Below are positions 29,797 to 40,014 of a stretch of 40,423 nucleotides of DNA, in pieces. The translations under genes and the position numbers were made by a program. The stretch comes from Salinivibrio socompensis S35 (GTDB taxonomy: Bacteria; Pseudomonadota; Gammaproteobacteria; Enterobacterales; Vibrionaceae), in contig NZ_AQOD01000012.1 in assembly GCF_000513715.1 (NCBI RefSeq), positions 1-40,423 on the forward strand, written 5' to 3'. Each line of letters opens with the position of its first letter. The stretch's first letter is position 1. The notes beneath the pieces were generated by a model. That model was not told where the DNA came from, made no database searches, and was given only the letters and a program-made list of their open reading frames with translations.

Positions 29797-30576
29797 CTAT
29801 GCTTCCGGCAAGTGATTGCCTAAAAAAGTGTTTAACGTGTCCACCACCGCCTCAGGTTCCGTCACGAACGGCGCGTGAGCACTGTGTGTCAGTACCTCAC
29901 AATATGAGTCAGGAGCTAACTTTAATACCGCATCCGCCACCGACACAGGCACCAAGCCATCTAACCGCCCATACATTCTCAACCACGGCACGTCGATAGC
30001 GCTACAGCCCTGACGCAAATCCGTGTCCGCTAACATAGCTAGGCCATCTGCAAGCGCACGAGGATCAGGTGCCGGTCGCGAAAATACCGCTTGCTTCAGC
30101 GCTTTTACGTCTTTTCTCGCCGTCGGCGATCCCATCGCTTGCAGCGCCATAAACCGCTCTACCGTCAGCGAAAAGTCACGCTCAAGCTGACGGGAAAAGT
30201 CACTGAGTACCCCAGGTTTGATCCCTCGCCACCCAGGTTCGGCAACAAACTTGGGCGAGCTAGCAATAGTCACTAACCCGGTGACTCGCTGTGGCGCGAC
30301 CTGTGCCACTTGCGTTGCTACCAACCCACCTAACGACCAGCCTATCCAAGTTGCATGCGCTGGTGATTCTTTAAGCAATACTTGTGCCAGCTCTTTGAGA
30401 GTAAGTCCCGGCTGTGCCGCGCTATAGCCAAAACCGGGTAAATCGACACAGTGCACGCGGTAATGTGCGGTTAAATACGGCAAGATTAATGACCACACCG
30501 CGCTATTCATTCCCCAGCCGTGAATGAGAACCAGATCGGGTCCTTGTCCGTGCGACTGCCAATCACATAACGCCAT
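29797..30576 (-). CDS. bioH: Pimeloyl-ACP methyl ester carboxylesterase
   Basis: 259 aa from ATG 30576, chosen because MALCDWQSHGQGPDLVLIHGWG aligns with the BioH N-terminus; an upstream GTG at 30603 is also possible. Alpha/beta hydrolase fold: oxyanion HGWG, nucleophile serine in GWSLGG, a catalytic aspartate in GRLDGLVP and histidine in HSAHAPF. It hydrolyses the methyl ester of pimeloyl-ACP to end the modified fatty-acid steps of biotin synthesis. It is divergent from comF, the usual arrangement in enterobacteria and vibrios. Confidence 0.95.
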   Translation of the reverse strand: MALCDWQSHGQGPDLVLIHGWGMNSAVWSLILPYLTAHYRVHCVDLPGFGYSAAQPGLTLKELAQVLLKESPAHATWIGWSLGGLVATQVAQVAPQRVTGLVTIASSPKFVAEPGWRGIKPGVLSDFSRQLERDFSLTVERFMALQAMGSPTARKDVKALKQAVFSRPAPDPRALADGLAMLADTDLRQGCSAIDVPWLRMYGRLDGLVPVSVADAVLKLAPDSYCEVLTHSAHAPFVTEPEAVVDTLNTFLGNHLPEA

Positions 30577-30614
30577 GTTTACACTGCCTTGGTTGCTTTT
30601 CACTCAGGACGCTT

Positions 30615-31382
30615 ATGATATCAACAATCATGCCACGGCGCTTCACACATCTAATGGCCCAATGGAGAGGCAAATTCTTGCCCTTGCAATGTCCAGTTTG
30701 CCACCTCGCCTTACCTGCCCAGCACGCCCTGTGCTGCGATGCGTGTTGGGATGCCCATCATCAGTATTTACTTTGTCGCTGTTGCGGGCTGCCTGTTTCT
30801 GTTCCAAAAGCGCGGTGTGGCGCCTGCCTCAGCCAACCGCCAGATTGGGATCGCTTGGTGGCTATCAGTGGCTATCATGATCCTCTCCCGCAGTTAATTC
30901 ACGCGTTCAAATACCAACGGGCTTTCGAACTTGCCTTACCTTTCGCCCAGCAGCTCAGTGATCGTATTGTCGATCCTGCCCCCGTGCTGTTGCCGGTGCC
31001 ACTGCATTGGCGACGCCGTTGGCAGCGTGGGTTTAATCAAAGCTTGCACTTGGCTTGGGCGCTTACCGACAACCTCGATACCCAAGTTGTCGATACGTAC
31101 TTATCTCGCGCCCGACATACCGCACCACAACAAGGCCTCAGTCGACAAGACAGACTGCGTAACCTGCGCGGTGCCTTTGTTCTTAATGGCCCGCTCCCCG
31201 CTTCCCATGTCGCGATCGTCGACGATGTGGTCACCACCGGACAAACAGTGTCGCAATTGTGTCGATTACTGCGCACCGCCGGTGCAAAAACGATCGATGT
31301 TTACTGTTTGGCCCGTACTGATCTACCTAACGGTAAACGTGCTATCCGTGCTTACAAAGTAGCCATATGGTTCGAGGGGTGA
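30615..31382 (+). CDS. ComF/GntX family phosphoribosyltransferase-like protein
   Basis: 255 aa. The N-terminal zinc region has CPVC, CCDACW, CRCCG and CGACL cysteine pairs. The C-terminal half is a type I phosphoribosyltransferase fold with the PRPP motif [13 protein letters not shown] and the GFNQSLHLA and [17 protein letters not shown] segments of the family. In naturally competent bacteria ComF acts in DNA uptake or recombination of incoming strands; in E. coli the homologue is GntX. The C-terminus runs about 18 residues past the usual LAR end. nfuA follows 60 bases downstream on the same strand. Confidence 0.93.
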   Translation: MISTIMPRRFTHLMAQWRGKFLPLQCPVCHLALPAQHALCCDACWDAHHQYLLCRCCGLPVSVPKARCGACLSQPPDWDRLVAISGYHDPLPQLIHAFKYQRAFELALPFAQQLSDRIVDPAPVLLPVPLHWRRRWQRGFNQSLHLAWALTDNLDTQVVDTYLSRARHTAPQQGLSRQDRLRNLRGAFVLNGPLPASHVAIVDDVVTTGQTVSQLCRLLRTAGAKTIDVYCLARTDLPNGKRAIRAYKVAIWFEG

Positions 31383-31441
31383 TAGCCAGCGCAAACCGGA
31401 GTACACTGTATAAAACACACTGGATTAGTCAGGTATTTGTC

Positions 31442-32026
31442 GTGTCAGAAGTCAATATTTCAGAAAATGCACAAAGCCACTTTGTGAAGCTGCTTGAGCA
31501 GCAGCCCGAGGGCACCCATATTCGCGTGTTTGTGGTCAATCCAGGCACGCCAAACGCCGAGTGTGGTGTCTCATACTGTCCACCGGAAGCGGTAGAAAGC
31601 AGTGATACCGAAATAAAATTTAACGGCTTTTCTGCGTTTGTCGACGAACTCAGTCTTCCTTTTTTAGACGAAGCGGAGATCGATTTTGTCACCGATAAAA
31701 TGGGCTCGCAGCTCACGCTAAAAGCACCGAACGCTAAAATGCGTAAAGTCGCCGATGATGCTCCTTTGATGGAGCGCGTCGATTACGTGATTCAAAGTCA
31801 GGTTAACCCACAGCTTGCCAGCCATGGCGGCCATGTGAACCTGATTGAAATCACTGATGATTCGGTCGCTATCCTCCAATTTGGCGGCGGGTGTAATGGT
31901 TGCTCTATGGTCGATGTGACCTTAAAAGAAGGGATTGAAAAGCAGCTATTGGCCGAGTTTAGCGGCGAGCTGCACGGCGTCCGCGATGTGACTGAACACG
32001 CCCGCGGTGATCATTCTTATTTCTGA
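31442..32026 (+). CDS. nfuA: Fe/S biogenesis protein NfuA
   Basis: 194 aa from GTG 31442, which places [18 protein letters not shown] against the known NfuA N-terminus; the frame is open further upstream. A degenerate A-type N-terminal domain ([14 protein letters not shown]) is followed by the Nfu domain with the cluster-binding CxxC in [19 protein letters not shown]. NfuA carries a [4Fe-4S] cluster to targets such as aconitase under oxidative or iron stress. A strong terminator follows. Confidence 0.96.
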   Translation: MSEVNISENAQSHFVKLLEQQPEGTHIRVFVVNPGTPNAECGVSYCPPEAVESSDTEIKFNGFSAFVDELSLPFLDEAEIDFVTDKMGSQLTLKAPNAKMRKVADDAPLMERVDYVIQSQVNPQLASHGGHVNLIEITDDSVAILQFGGGCNGCSMVDVTLKEGIEKQLLAEFSGELHGVRDVTEHARGDHSYF

Positions 32027-32071
32027 TCCCCGTTATCGCCTTGTACCCTGAGGGGCACGAATCGCGTACCA

Positions 32072-32097
32072 AAAACAGGCTTTTTAGCCTGTTTTTT
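32072..32097 (+). terminator. Rho-independent terminator of comF-nfuA
   Basis: AAAACAGGC-N6-GCCTGTTTTTT forms a 9-bp stem running into a T-tract, 45 bases past the nfuA stop. Confidence 0.93.
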
Positions 32098-32221
32098 GTT
32101 TGGGTCCGCGGGTGGCCCTTATCGGAGCAGCCGTGTACTATTACGACAATTAAACAAACGAGCGGCAGCGGCGCTGCGCCAGTTGCGCTGTGCTCATTAC
32201 ATCCGTGAATAAGGAAGGGTT

Positions 32222-32470
32222 ATGCGCGTCTTTTTTGCCTGTCTGTTGGTCGTATTCTTGGCCGGATGCTCGAAAGTCACCAAGCAAAACTACGATCAGT
32301 TAGAAGTCGGTATGAGTTACGACGTAGTCGTTGCTCACATTGGCAAGCCAAGCCAATGCGATGACACCATGGGCTTAACCCATTGCGTGTGGGGCGGCGA
32401 TGGCAAACATATCAAGGTCTCGTTTGTCGCTGATAAAGCAACGGTGCTCTCCGCGCAGGGCTTAAATTAA
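32222..32470 (+). CDS. Small lipoprotein, SmpA/DUF3862-like
   Basis: 82 aa. A signal peptide with a lipobox LAGC places the lipidated Cys at residue 16. The mature part begins SKVTKQNYDQLEVGMSYDVVVAHIGKP, similar to the BamE/SmpA-like fold found in DUF3862 proteins. Two more cysteines (CDDTMGLTHC) may form a disulfide. AGGAAGGG lies just before the ATG. It converges on cyoE, with only 10 bases between stop codons. The function is unknown; an outer-membrane location is likely. Confidence 0.8.
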   Translation: MRVFFACLLVVFLAGCSKVTKQNYDQLEVGMSYDVVVAHIGKPSQCDDTMGLTHCVWGGDGKHIKVSFVADKATVLSAQGLN

Positions 32471-32480
32471 CGCCCGACCA

Positions 32481-33383
32481 TTAAACAAGCAGTGCGTGAT
32501 CAGCCAGTAACACCACAAAGGTCGCAAAGATGTGCCAGATCGAGAACTTAAACATCTGCCACGCGCGACCCTTTTGGGTCCCTGTTTTCAGCCACCAGGC
32601 ATAGCCAACAAAGACTAGGTTGAGCGTGGTAGCGCCGAGCAGATAAATCCAGCCGCTCATGCCCGTTAGCCAAGGTAAAATACCGACTACCAACAGCAAC
32701 ACGGTATAAAGCAGCACCATGGTCTGGGTGAATCCGACGCCGTGCGTAACGGGTAGCATAGGGACTTGCGCTTTGGCGTAATCCTGTCGACGATGAATGG
32801 CCAGCGCCCAAAAGTGGGGCGGCGTCCAGGTGAAAATAATCATCACCAGTAAGAACGCATGGGGATGTAACTCCCCCGTGACCGCGGTCCAACCGAGTAG
32901 TGGCGGCATCGCACCGGCCAAACCACCAATCACAATGTTCTGTGGGGTTGCGGGCTTAAGCCATTGGGTATACACCAGCGCATAACCCACCAAGCTTGCG
33001 AACGTCAGCCAGGCAGTGAGCGGGTTCAACCACCAACAGGCAATAAAGCCGGCCACCATCAGCCCAACCGCCAATGTCAGTGCCGCCGTTTGACTCACTC
33101 GCCCCTCCGCCACCGGACGATGACGGGTGCGCTGCATTTTAGTGTCGATACGCCTGTCTATCACATGATTAAACACCGCCGCCGCACTGGCCTGCGCACC
33201 GATCCCAAACAAACCAACAATGACGGCCCACCATGGTGGCCAACCTGCGGTGGCGAGACACATACCCACTAGCGCGGTTAATAACAGCATGGCCACCACG
33301 CGTGGTTTGGTGAGTTCGTAATAATCGCGCCAACGCGCGGCAGCAGGTGTCGAGACACTAACGGTGCGTTGATACTGTGCCAT
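32481..33383 (-). CDS. cyoE: Protoheme IX farnesyltransferase (heme O synthase)
   Basis: 300 aa with about nine membrane segments. The UbiA-type prenyltransferase motif [19 protein letters not shown] is clear, and [10 protein letters not shown] starts the domain. It attaches a farnesyl group to heme B to make heme O, the precursor of heme A for this aa3-type oxidase. ATG 33383 has AGGAG upstream and lies inside the 3' end of ctaA, so the two are coupled. It is the last gene of the surf1-ctaA-cyoE unit. Confidence 0.96.
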   Translation of the reverse strand: MAQYQRTVSVSTPAAARWRDYYELTKPRVVAMLLLTALVGMCLATAGWPPWWAVIVGLFGIGAQASAAAVFNHVIDRRIDTKMQRTRHRPVAEGRVSQTAALTLAVGLMVAGFIACWWLNPLTAWLTFASLVGYALVYTQWLKPATPQNIVIGGLAGAMPPLLGWTAVTGELHPHAFLLVMIIFTWTPPHFWALAIHRRQDYAKAQVPMLPVTHGVGFTQTMVLLYTVLLLVVGILPWLTGMSGWIYLLGATTLNLVFVGYAWWLKTGTQKGRAWQMFKFSIWHIFATFVVLLADHALLV

Positions 33384-34379
33384 GACGCACTCCTTGTGGT
33401 CGTGAAGAAAAGTGACAGAGGCGGTGGGTCAACAGAACGGTGATCAGCAACAGCAGGCCGCCCAGGTTATGCGCAACCGCCACACTTAAAGGTAAGAGCG
33501 CGACCACATTGGTCACACCGAGCTGATTTGTATGGCGAGTACCACAGTCACCCAAAGGCCGATAACGCGAGCGCCAGCGTGCCAAAGTACCCAGGCCCAC
33601 GCCAACACCAAGGTGGTTACCACCATCGCCCCCAAGCGATGCGTAGCATGAATGGTCACGCGCTCAGCATGGCTTAATACCCCAAACTGGTAAGTGTCGC
33701 TAATGGGGCTAACCGGATGAAACGCAGATGGGGTAAAAAGTCGCCACCAAGGGCTTTCACAAATGGGTAACTGAGTACAAACAGTGGCCGCGTAATTGGC
33801 GGAGGTCCAACCGCCCAGAGCGATCTGCACAATCACGGCGACCAAAGCTATACTGCCCAAGTGGTGTGCTTTTCGCGACAGACTAATACGAGGCAGTTTG
33901 ATGGCCCCTGTGGTTTTCGCAAGCCAAGCCAGCAAACACACCGTGGTAAACCCTCCGAGCAAATGCGCCATCACCACCACCGGCATTAAGCTCAAGGTTA
34001 CCGTCCACATCCCAAGCGCCGCTTGCGCGATTACCACGACACTCAATACTGTCGTCAACGGTCTAAACACCCGATAGTCAGCACGTCGCCAGCTCACCCA
34101 TGCCAGCGCAAAGATCGCCAGCCCTAGCGTGCCTGCTACATAGCGATGCAGCATCTCATTCCATGCTTTAATCACATCTAAAGGGGCGTCGGGAAAACGC
34201 GATATCGCCATCGATTGCGCCGTTTCACTCACCGGCACGCCCAAGTGGCCATAGCATCCGGGCCAGTCCGGGCACCCTAACCCGGCTTCGGTTAAACGGG
34301 TAAACGCGCCCAGCCCAACTACCCATACGGCCAGCACTAAGGTCGATAATATCGCGAGTTGATAGCGACGCGTTGCCAT
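33358..34379 (-). CDS. ctaA: Heme A synthase, frame broken
   Basis: About 340 aa after correction, with eight membrane segments expected. Conserved family blocks are [21 protein letters not shown], the heme-ligand [17 protein letters not shown] and HATHRLGAM. The frame is lost at about 33522. Adding one C on the coding strand gives [25 protein letters not shown], the last heme-ligand histidine region. It oxidises heme O to heme A. The corrected stop at 33358 overlaps the start of cyoE by 26 bases. It starts two bases after the preceding gene. Confidence 0.92.
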
Positions 34380-34381
34380 CG

Positions 34382-34903
34382 TTAACCTACCTTAGACAAC
34401 TTGAGCAGACGCTTAAGATCGCGCAGCAGCCCTTTGCCTTGCGCCACCCACTGGGTGTTGTCGTCACTGATCGGATAGGCGAGCACCACATTATTCATCG
34501 GATCACTGAGATAGAGGGTGTGAGGCGCAAACGGGGGCTGTTGGAGATCCTCTTGCTGAGCCGCGTTCAATGTTTGCCATGTCAGCACGTCAGGCTCACG
34601 GCGGGCAGTGCGGGTGACGGCGATACTGGTCACCCTATCCCGTTCTTTACCTACCGCGATGGGAATTTGAGTGAGTTGAAATAAAGCCTGCTCACACTGA
34701 GCACCACAGGGTTCAGGCACCGCATACACTAAGCGCCACTGCCCTTTTTCTGCCAGCCAGTTCAAGGTAACCGGTTCAGCAAGAAACTGGCCGTAATTAG
34801 TGACTCCTTTTTGGTACCAACTTTGCTCCAGCACCAATTTGGCCACTACGACAGGCAGTACAAAAACCCCGATCAATACCACGACGGTGATGCGTCCTTT
34901 CAT
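34382..34903 (-). CDS. Membrane-anchored cytochrome oxidase-associated protein
   Basis: 173 aa from ATG 34903, which overlaps the surf1 stop in an ATGA; a longer reading frame upstream lies inside surf1 and is not used. One N-terminal membrane anchor (ITVVVLIGVFVLPVVVAKL) is followed by a periplasmic domain with YQKGVTNYGQFL and a Cys pair in PCGAQCEQALFQL. It resembles the small membrane proteins found between surf1 and ctaA in other oxidase clusters. The C-x-x-x-C spacing recalls SCO-like thioredoxin folds, but I would not claim copper delivery. Confidence 0.8.
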   Translation of the reverse strand: MKGRITVVVLIGVFVLPVVVAKLVLEQSWYQKGVTNYGQFLAEPVTLNWLAEKGQWRLVYAVPEPCGAQCEQALFQLTQIPIAVGKERDRVTSIAVTRTARREPDVLTWQTLNAAQQEDLQQPPFAPHTLYLSDPMNNVVLAYPISDDNTQWVAQGKGLLRDLKRLLKLSKVG

Positions 34904-35625
34904 TCGTGCCCCTTCCTTTGTGTTTTGTGCCACCATATGCCTGCGCCAATACTGACTGCGAGGGCCATCAGTGCCCATTGCACCGCATAACCATAGTGTT
35001 TCGTCGGCGGCATCACCACGGGCTGCCACACCGGAATGACTCCGGCTTGAGCCAATACATTGCTATCCGGCTTGCCCACGCGATGCACCGTCTTCGCGCG
35101 GATAAGTTGCTGTGCGTCCAACGCAGGTAACTGTGCTTGCAATGATGATAGTTCAATCCGTTGTACCCGTTGCGGCCAACTTTCCGATTCTGCCCCTTGT
35201 TTCAGCACCACCCGCTCAGACGGTGAATCGACAAAACCAACCACTTGATAGCGCTCGGCAAAATCTGGCACGTCCGGCCATGTACGAATCGCTGGGGCGG
35301 CCATCCAACCTAGCTCTACCAACCACCAGGTTGACGGGTGCTGTGTGGGCACAAAAGGAAGAAATAAACGATAGCCCACGCGGCCTTGGTGAGTCTGATT
35401 GTCGAGCCACACGGCGAACTCAGGGCGAAACTGGCCCACCGCAACCACAGACTGCCCTTGCTGCACTGAGCGAGTAAGCAAGCCAGGTGGCTGATTGGCG
35501 TCAAATTGCGCCAAGTGTTGCGCTTTTTGCTCGCCACGCGTCCATTGCCAGTGACTTAACTTGACGAGCAGCACGACCACAACCACAGTCAATATCAGAA
35601 ACCCCATTCGTCGTCCTTGTGTCAT
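34900..35625 (-). CDS. SURF1-family cytochrome oxidase assembly protein
   Basis: 241 aa. Membrane segments at each end (about 8-24 and 215-233) flank a periplasmic domain, the usual Surf1 topology. Family blocks include SHWQWTRGEQKAQ, GQFRPEFAVWLDNQ, VGYRLFLPF, WWLVELGWM and the terminal KHYGYAVQWALMALAV. Surf1 binds heme A and helps insert it into CoxA. ATG 35625 has AATAGGT upstream. It starts only 27 bases from a divergent small gene, so its promoter must lie inside neighbouring coding sequence. Confidence 0.93.
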   Translation of the reverse strand: MTQGRRMGFLILTVVVVVLLVKLSHWQWTRGEQKAQHLAQFDANQPPGLLTRSVQQGQSVVAVGQFRPEFAVWLDNQTHQGRVGYRLFLPFVPTQHPSTWWLVELGWMAAPAIRTWPDVPDFAERYQVVGFVDSPSERVVLKQGAESESWPQRVQRIELSSLQAQLPALDAQQLIRAKTVHRVGKPDSNVLAQAGVIPVWQPVVMPPTKHYGYAVQWALMALAVSIGAGIWWHKTQRKGHE

Positions 35626-35652
35626 GATTACCTATTGCGCTAAGGAGCGCTT

Positions 35653-35859
35653 ATGTTGGTCAAAGCTATTCTGATCGGTTTATTGATTTTTATTCTGTTT
35701 AATCTGTTTCGCGCTTTACCTGTGTTACTGAAAGGCGATCACTCTGTACCTTTATCCCGTTACCTGGGTCGGCGCGTGCTGTTTTCCGTGATTGTGTTCG
35801 TGTTATTGCTGATTGCGCTCTCCATGGGCTGGATAGCCCCCAATCCGCGCCCATACTGA
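35653..35859 (+). CDS. Twin-transmembrane protein, DUF2909 family
   Basis: 68 aa with two membrane segments (about 3-20 and 44-62) and a short basic loop (SRYLGRRVLF). AAGGAG precedes the ATG. It is on the opposite strand from all other oxidase genes, between surf1 and coxC, and its stop lies one base from the coxC stop. Members of this family are known from oxidase clusters; the function is not established. Confidence 0.85.
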   Translation: MLVKAILIGLLIFILFNLFRALPVLLKGDHSVPLSRYLGRRVLFSVIVFVLLLIALSMGWIAPNPRPY

Positions 35860-35860
35860 G

Positions 35861-36726
35861 TCAGAGAATGTAAACCAACACAAACAAGCACAGCCACACC
35901 ACATCCACGAAGTGCCAATACCACGCACTTGCTTGAAAGCCAAAGTGATGCTCAGGGCTAAAATGCCCACGCATCACGCGTAGCCAAACCACCAACAGCA
36001 TCATGGTACCTAAGGTAACGTGTAGACCATGGAAACCGGTTAATAAATAGAAGGTATTGCCATACACACCGGAATCGAGCCGCAAGTTCATTTCTTGATA
36101 CGCATGCACATACTCTTCGCCTTGAAAGAACATGAATAGCGCCCCTAACAACACCGTCGCCAGTAAAAAACCTTTCAATCGCCCGCGTTGATTTTTTTCA
36201 ATCGCAGTATGGGCAATATGGAGCGTGACCGACGAGGTCAGTAAGATCAGGGTATTGAGCAGCGGCAGGCCCATGGCCGGCATCGCGGTGGTTTCAATCC
36301 CACCAGGCGTTAAAGTCAGTGGCCACTGGGCAACAAAGTCCGGCCACAGCACCGCGGCTGTCATTGCATTATTGCTGGCTCCGCCCAGCCAAGGGACGGC
36401 GATAAAGCGGGCATAGAATAACGCGCCGAAGAAGGCACCAAAGAACATCACCTCAGAAAAGATGAACCAACTCATCCCTTGACGAAAGGAGCGATCCATT
36501 TGCGCGGAATATAAGCCCTGCATGGATTCGCGGATCACATCGCGAAACCAGCCGGTGAGCATAATCAAGATCAGTACGGTGCCCGCTAGCAGTATCCAAG
36601 GCCCGTTGCCCCCAAATAATCCCCCACGGTGGCACCCGCGCCTGCGGCAATCAAAAACAGTGCAACCGCACCGACAATCGGCCAGATACTGGCAGCAGGG
36701 ACGTAATAACGTTCAGGCGTCGCCAT
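35861..36726 (-). CDS. coxC: Cytochrome c oxidase subunit III, frame broken
   Basis: About 288 aa after correction. ATG 36726 has AAGGAG upstream and gives MATPERYYVPAASIWPIVGA. The frame stops early because a G is missing from the run at 36621-36625 (CCCCC on the plus strand). One more base yields GATVGGLFGGNGPWILLAG. Seven membrane segments and the family motifs FRQGMSWFIFSEVMFFGAFF and GFHGLHVTLG are present. It is the fourth gene of the coxB-coxA-ctaG-coxC unit, 10 bases after ctaG. Confidence 0.94.
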
Positions 36727-36736
36727 AGCGGTCTCC

Positions 36737-37264
36737 TTATTCCTCGACACTGGCGGTCACATCAAACAATGTGTAAGCCAGCGTTAAGTGGTTAATATCA
36801 TCCGGCAACTCGGGATCCACGTAGAAGATCAGCGGCAAGGATGCATCCTCGCCACGCGGTAGTGGCTGACGGTTAAAGCAAAAACACTCAATTTTATTAA
36901 AATACTGCGCCGCCAATCCCGGCGAGACGGAAGGAACGGCTTGGCCGATGGTGTCGTAACGCGCATTATTGGTGGCCAAATAGTGAATGGTGTGCGTTTC
37001 ACCGGGGTGGACTTGCATCCGATTGATCTGCGGCTCAAAAGTCCAACGCATGCCCGGGCTGGTATAGGCAACAAATTCCACCGTCACGACTCGCTCAGTA
37101 TCGATGCCAACGCTCGACGCCGCCGCCTGATTATCCGTTTTGCCATTAATGCCGGTCACCTCACAGAACACGTCGTATAGCGGGACCAAAGCAAACGCAA
37201 AGCCAAACATGGCAACCGCCAAGACGAATAACCGCCGGGCCGAACACGTTGACTTAGTGACCAT
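36737..37264 (-). CDS. ctaG: Cytochrome oxidase CuB-assembly protein CtaG (Cox11)
   Basis: 175 aa from ATG 37264, inside the end of coxA (11-base overlap) with GGAGG upstream; longer starts further inside coxA are unlikely. One membrane anchor near residues 12-30 (LFVLAVAMFGFAFALVPLYD) is followed by a periplasmic domain. The copper-binding motif ECFCFN is present, together with PLYDVFCEVTGINGK. It delivers copper to the CuB site of subunit I. Confidence 0.95.
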   Translation of the reverse strand: MVTKSTCSARRLFVLAVAMFGFAFALVPLYDVFCEVTGINGKTDNQAAASSVGIDTERVVTVEFVAYTSPGMRWTFEPQINRMQVHPGETHTIHYLATNNARYDTIGQAVPSVSPGLAAQYFNKIECFCFNRQPLPRGEDASLPLIFYVDPELPDDINHLTLAYTLFDVTASVEE

Positions 37265-38854
37265 GACGCGACACCTCCAGATCAGGGGGCGTCTCAAAGG
37301 TGTGATAAGGGGCGGGCGATGGCACGGTCCACTCTAGGCCTTCGGCCCCTTCCCAAGGTTTAGCAGCAGCAGGCTCGCCGCCACGCGCGCATTGAATCAC
37401 CACCGCTAAAAAGATGAGTTGCGACAGGCCAAAGGCGAAGCCGCCAATACTGACAATCGCGTTTACATCGGCAAATTGGAGCGCATAATCCGGGATCCGG
37501 CGTGGCATCCCCGCAAGCCCCAAAAAATGCATCGGAAAGAACAGGATGTTGACGGAAATCACCGAGCACCAAAAATGCCACTGTGCCAGGGTTTCATTGA
37601 ACATATGCCCGGTCCATTTTGGCAGCCAGTAATAAGCGGCGGCATGATTGAAAACACCGCCCCTGAAACCAAGACATAGTGGAAGTGTGCAACTACAAAG
37701 TAGGTGTCGTGATACTGAAAATCGGCCGGCGTGATCGCCAACATTAGCCCAGAAAACCCACCAATGGTAAATAAGACGATAAAGGCAATCGCGAACAGCA
37801 TTGGCACTTCAAATGTCAACGATCCTCGCCACATGGTCGCCACCCAGTTAAACACTTTGACCCCCGTCGGCACCGAGATCAGCATGGTACAAAACATGAA
37901 AAATAGCTCGGCAAACACCGGCATTCCGGTGGTGAACATATGGTGCGCCCATACCAGAAAGCTCAATCCTGCAATCGAGGCGGTGGCATACACCATGGAG
38001 CTGTAACCAAATAGCCGTTTACGGGAAAACGCCGGCACAATCGCCGAGATAATGCCAAAGCTGGGCAAAATCATGATGTAGACTTCTGGGTGACCAAAGA
38101 ACCAGAAAATGTGCTGGAACAAGACAGGATCACCGCCCCCCGCGGCATCAAAAAAGCTGGTGCCAAAGTATTTATCCGTCAGCACCATGGTCGCTGCACC
38201 CGCCAATACTGGCATCACCGCAATCAGCAAAAAGGCGGTAATCAGCCAGGTCCAAACAAATAGCGGCATTTTCATGTAAGTCATTCCCGGCGCACGCATA
38301 TTGGTGATTGTCACAATCACATTGATCGCGCCCATAATGGAGCTGATCCCCATGATGTGCAGCGCAAACACAAATAACCCGGTGCTATCGGGGCTGTAGG
38401 TGGTCGACAGTGGCGCGTAGAAAGTCCAACCAAAGTTGGGGCCGCCGCCTTCCATAAATAACGAGCCAATTAACAGCAAGAATGCAAACGGCAGGATCCA
38501 AAAGCTCCAGTTATTCATGCGCGGCAACGCCATGTCTGGCGCACCTATCATCATCGGCACCATCCAATTCGCCAACCCGGTAAAGGCCGGCATTACCGCT
38601 CCGAACACCATAATCAGACCATGCACCGTGGTCATTTGGTTGAAAAAGTTAGGTTCGATCAGTTGCAGCCCAGGCTGAAACAATTCCGCACGAATGACCA
38701 TCGCCATCGCGCCACCCAACAAAAACATGGTGAAGCTGAAAATCAGGTACATGGTACCAATGTCTTTGTGGTTAGTGGTCAGCACCCAGCGCATCATACC
38801 GCGCGGTTTATGGTGGTGATCATCATGAACGGTATCTGGGGTGGTATCTGTCAT
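37254..38854 (-). CDS. coxA: Cytochrome c oxidase subunit I (aa3 type), frame broken
   Basis: About 533 aa after correction. ATG 38854 has AGGAG six bases upstream. Twelve membrane segments are expected. Heme and copper ligands are visible in TTVHGLIM, the GHPEVYIMILP motif with the His-Tyr cross-link, WAHHMFTTG, and HDTYFVVAHFHYVL. The frame is lost at about 37643, where one base is missing: FSIMAAAYYWLPKWTGHMFNE is restored. It contains heme a, heme a3 and CuB and pumps protons. The gene follows coxB by nine bases. Confidence 0.97.
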
Positions 38855-38863
38855 CACGCGCTC

Positions 38864-40014
38864 CTAAAGATCTTCACCTGATTTCACCGCGTTAACTTGG
38901 GCGGCCTGTACTGTTTCTCCGGTATCATTGCCCCACGCATTGCGCTCATAAGTCACCACAGCGGCCAACTCTTTGAGCGACAATTGCGGCCCAAAGGCTT
39001 GCATGGCGGTGCCTGCTTTGCCGTTGACGACAATATCGATATGGTCGACCAACCTGTCCGGCTGCGTGGCAATCTCAGCCCCTGCCAACGCCGGGAACAC
39101 GCCAGGCATGCCTTGGCCTTCACTTTGATGGCACATTCCACAGCGGCTGTCATAGACTTTTTTACCCAGTGCCATCAACTCATCCATTGGCATGTCCATA
39201 TCCAGCAAGCGCTGCTCTTCTTCGCGGGCTTGTTGCTGGGCTAACGCGGTTTCCTGCACCCAGGCATCAAATTCCGCTTGGGGTTTAGCAATCACCACAA
39301 TCGGCATAAAGCATGGTCTTTGCCACACAACTCCGCACATTGGCCACGATAAATGCCTGGCTTATCGATGTTGGTCCAAGCTTCATTGATAAAGCCGGGG
39401 TTAGCATCTTTCTTCACCGCAAAAGCAGGTACCCACCAGGAATGAATCACATCTTGCGAGGTGATCAAAAAACGCACTTTGCGCCCGACTGGCAACACCA
39501 AGGGCTGGTCGACTTCTAATAAATAATTATCGCGTTTTTGTCTTTCGTTACGGATTTGTTCGGGGCTAGAAGCAAGCAGAGAGAAAAAGGCGACATCGTG
39601 ATCAAAATAACGGTAATGCCACTTCCATTGCGAGCCGGTGACTTGAACAGTTAAGTCAGGCTCGGTGGTATCTTCCATATCCAGCAACACCCGTGTGGCC
39701 GGGATCGCCATACCGACCAAAATAAGAAACGGAACCACGGTCCACGCTATCTCCACCTTGGTGCTTTCATGAAACGAAGCCGGCTTGGCACCTTTGGATT
39801 TTCGGTGGCGGATAATGGCCCAAAACATCACGCCGAATACCAACACCCCTATCACGACACAAATATAGAAGATGGTCATGTGCAGGTCGTACACTTTTTG
39901 GCTGATGTCCGTCACCCCTTGGGTGAGGTTCCAACCTTCCCGCTCTGCAGCACTGACTTCCACTGCAGGAAGGAGCATTACCCATATAAAAAAAAGTAAT
40001 TGGCGCCTCAACAC
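38864..40014 (-). CDS. coxB: Cytochrome c oxidase subunit II with fused cytochrome c domain (caa3 type), frame broken
   Basis: About 383 aa after correction. The start is a GTG (40014) five bases after AGGAGG. A signal peptide (to about SAA, residue 23), two membrane segments and the CuA cupredoxin domain follow, ending in GQCAELCGKDHAFMPIVV. The frame breaks at AAA 39308-39310 (plus strand), where one base is missing. The C-terminal 110 residues hold a cytochrome c domain with CGMCH and a likely Met ligand region (GTAMQAFG). Subunit II with fused cytochrome c defines caa3 oxidases, which accept electrons from soluble cytochrome c. Confidence 0.95.

Noticed and set aside
37600-37680. Split subunit I of the oxidase as two genuine genes
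   Set aside because: One added base rejoins a continuous conserved membrane segment, so a sequence error is simpler.
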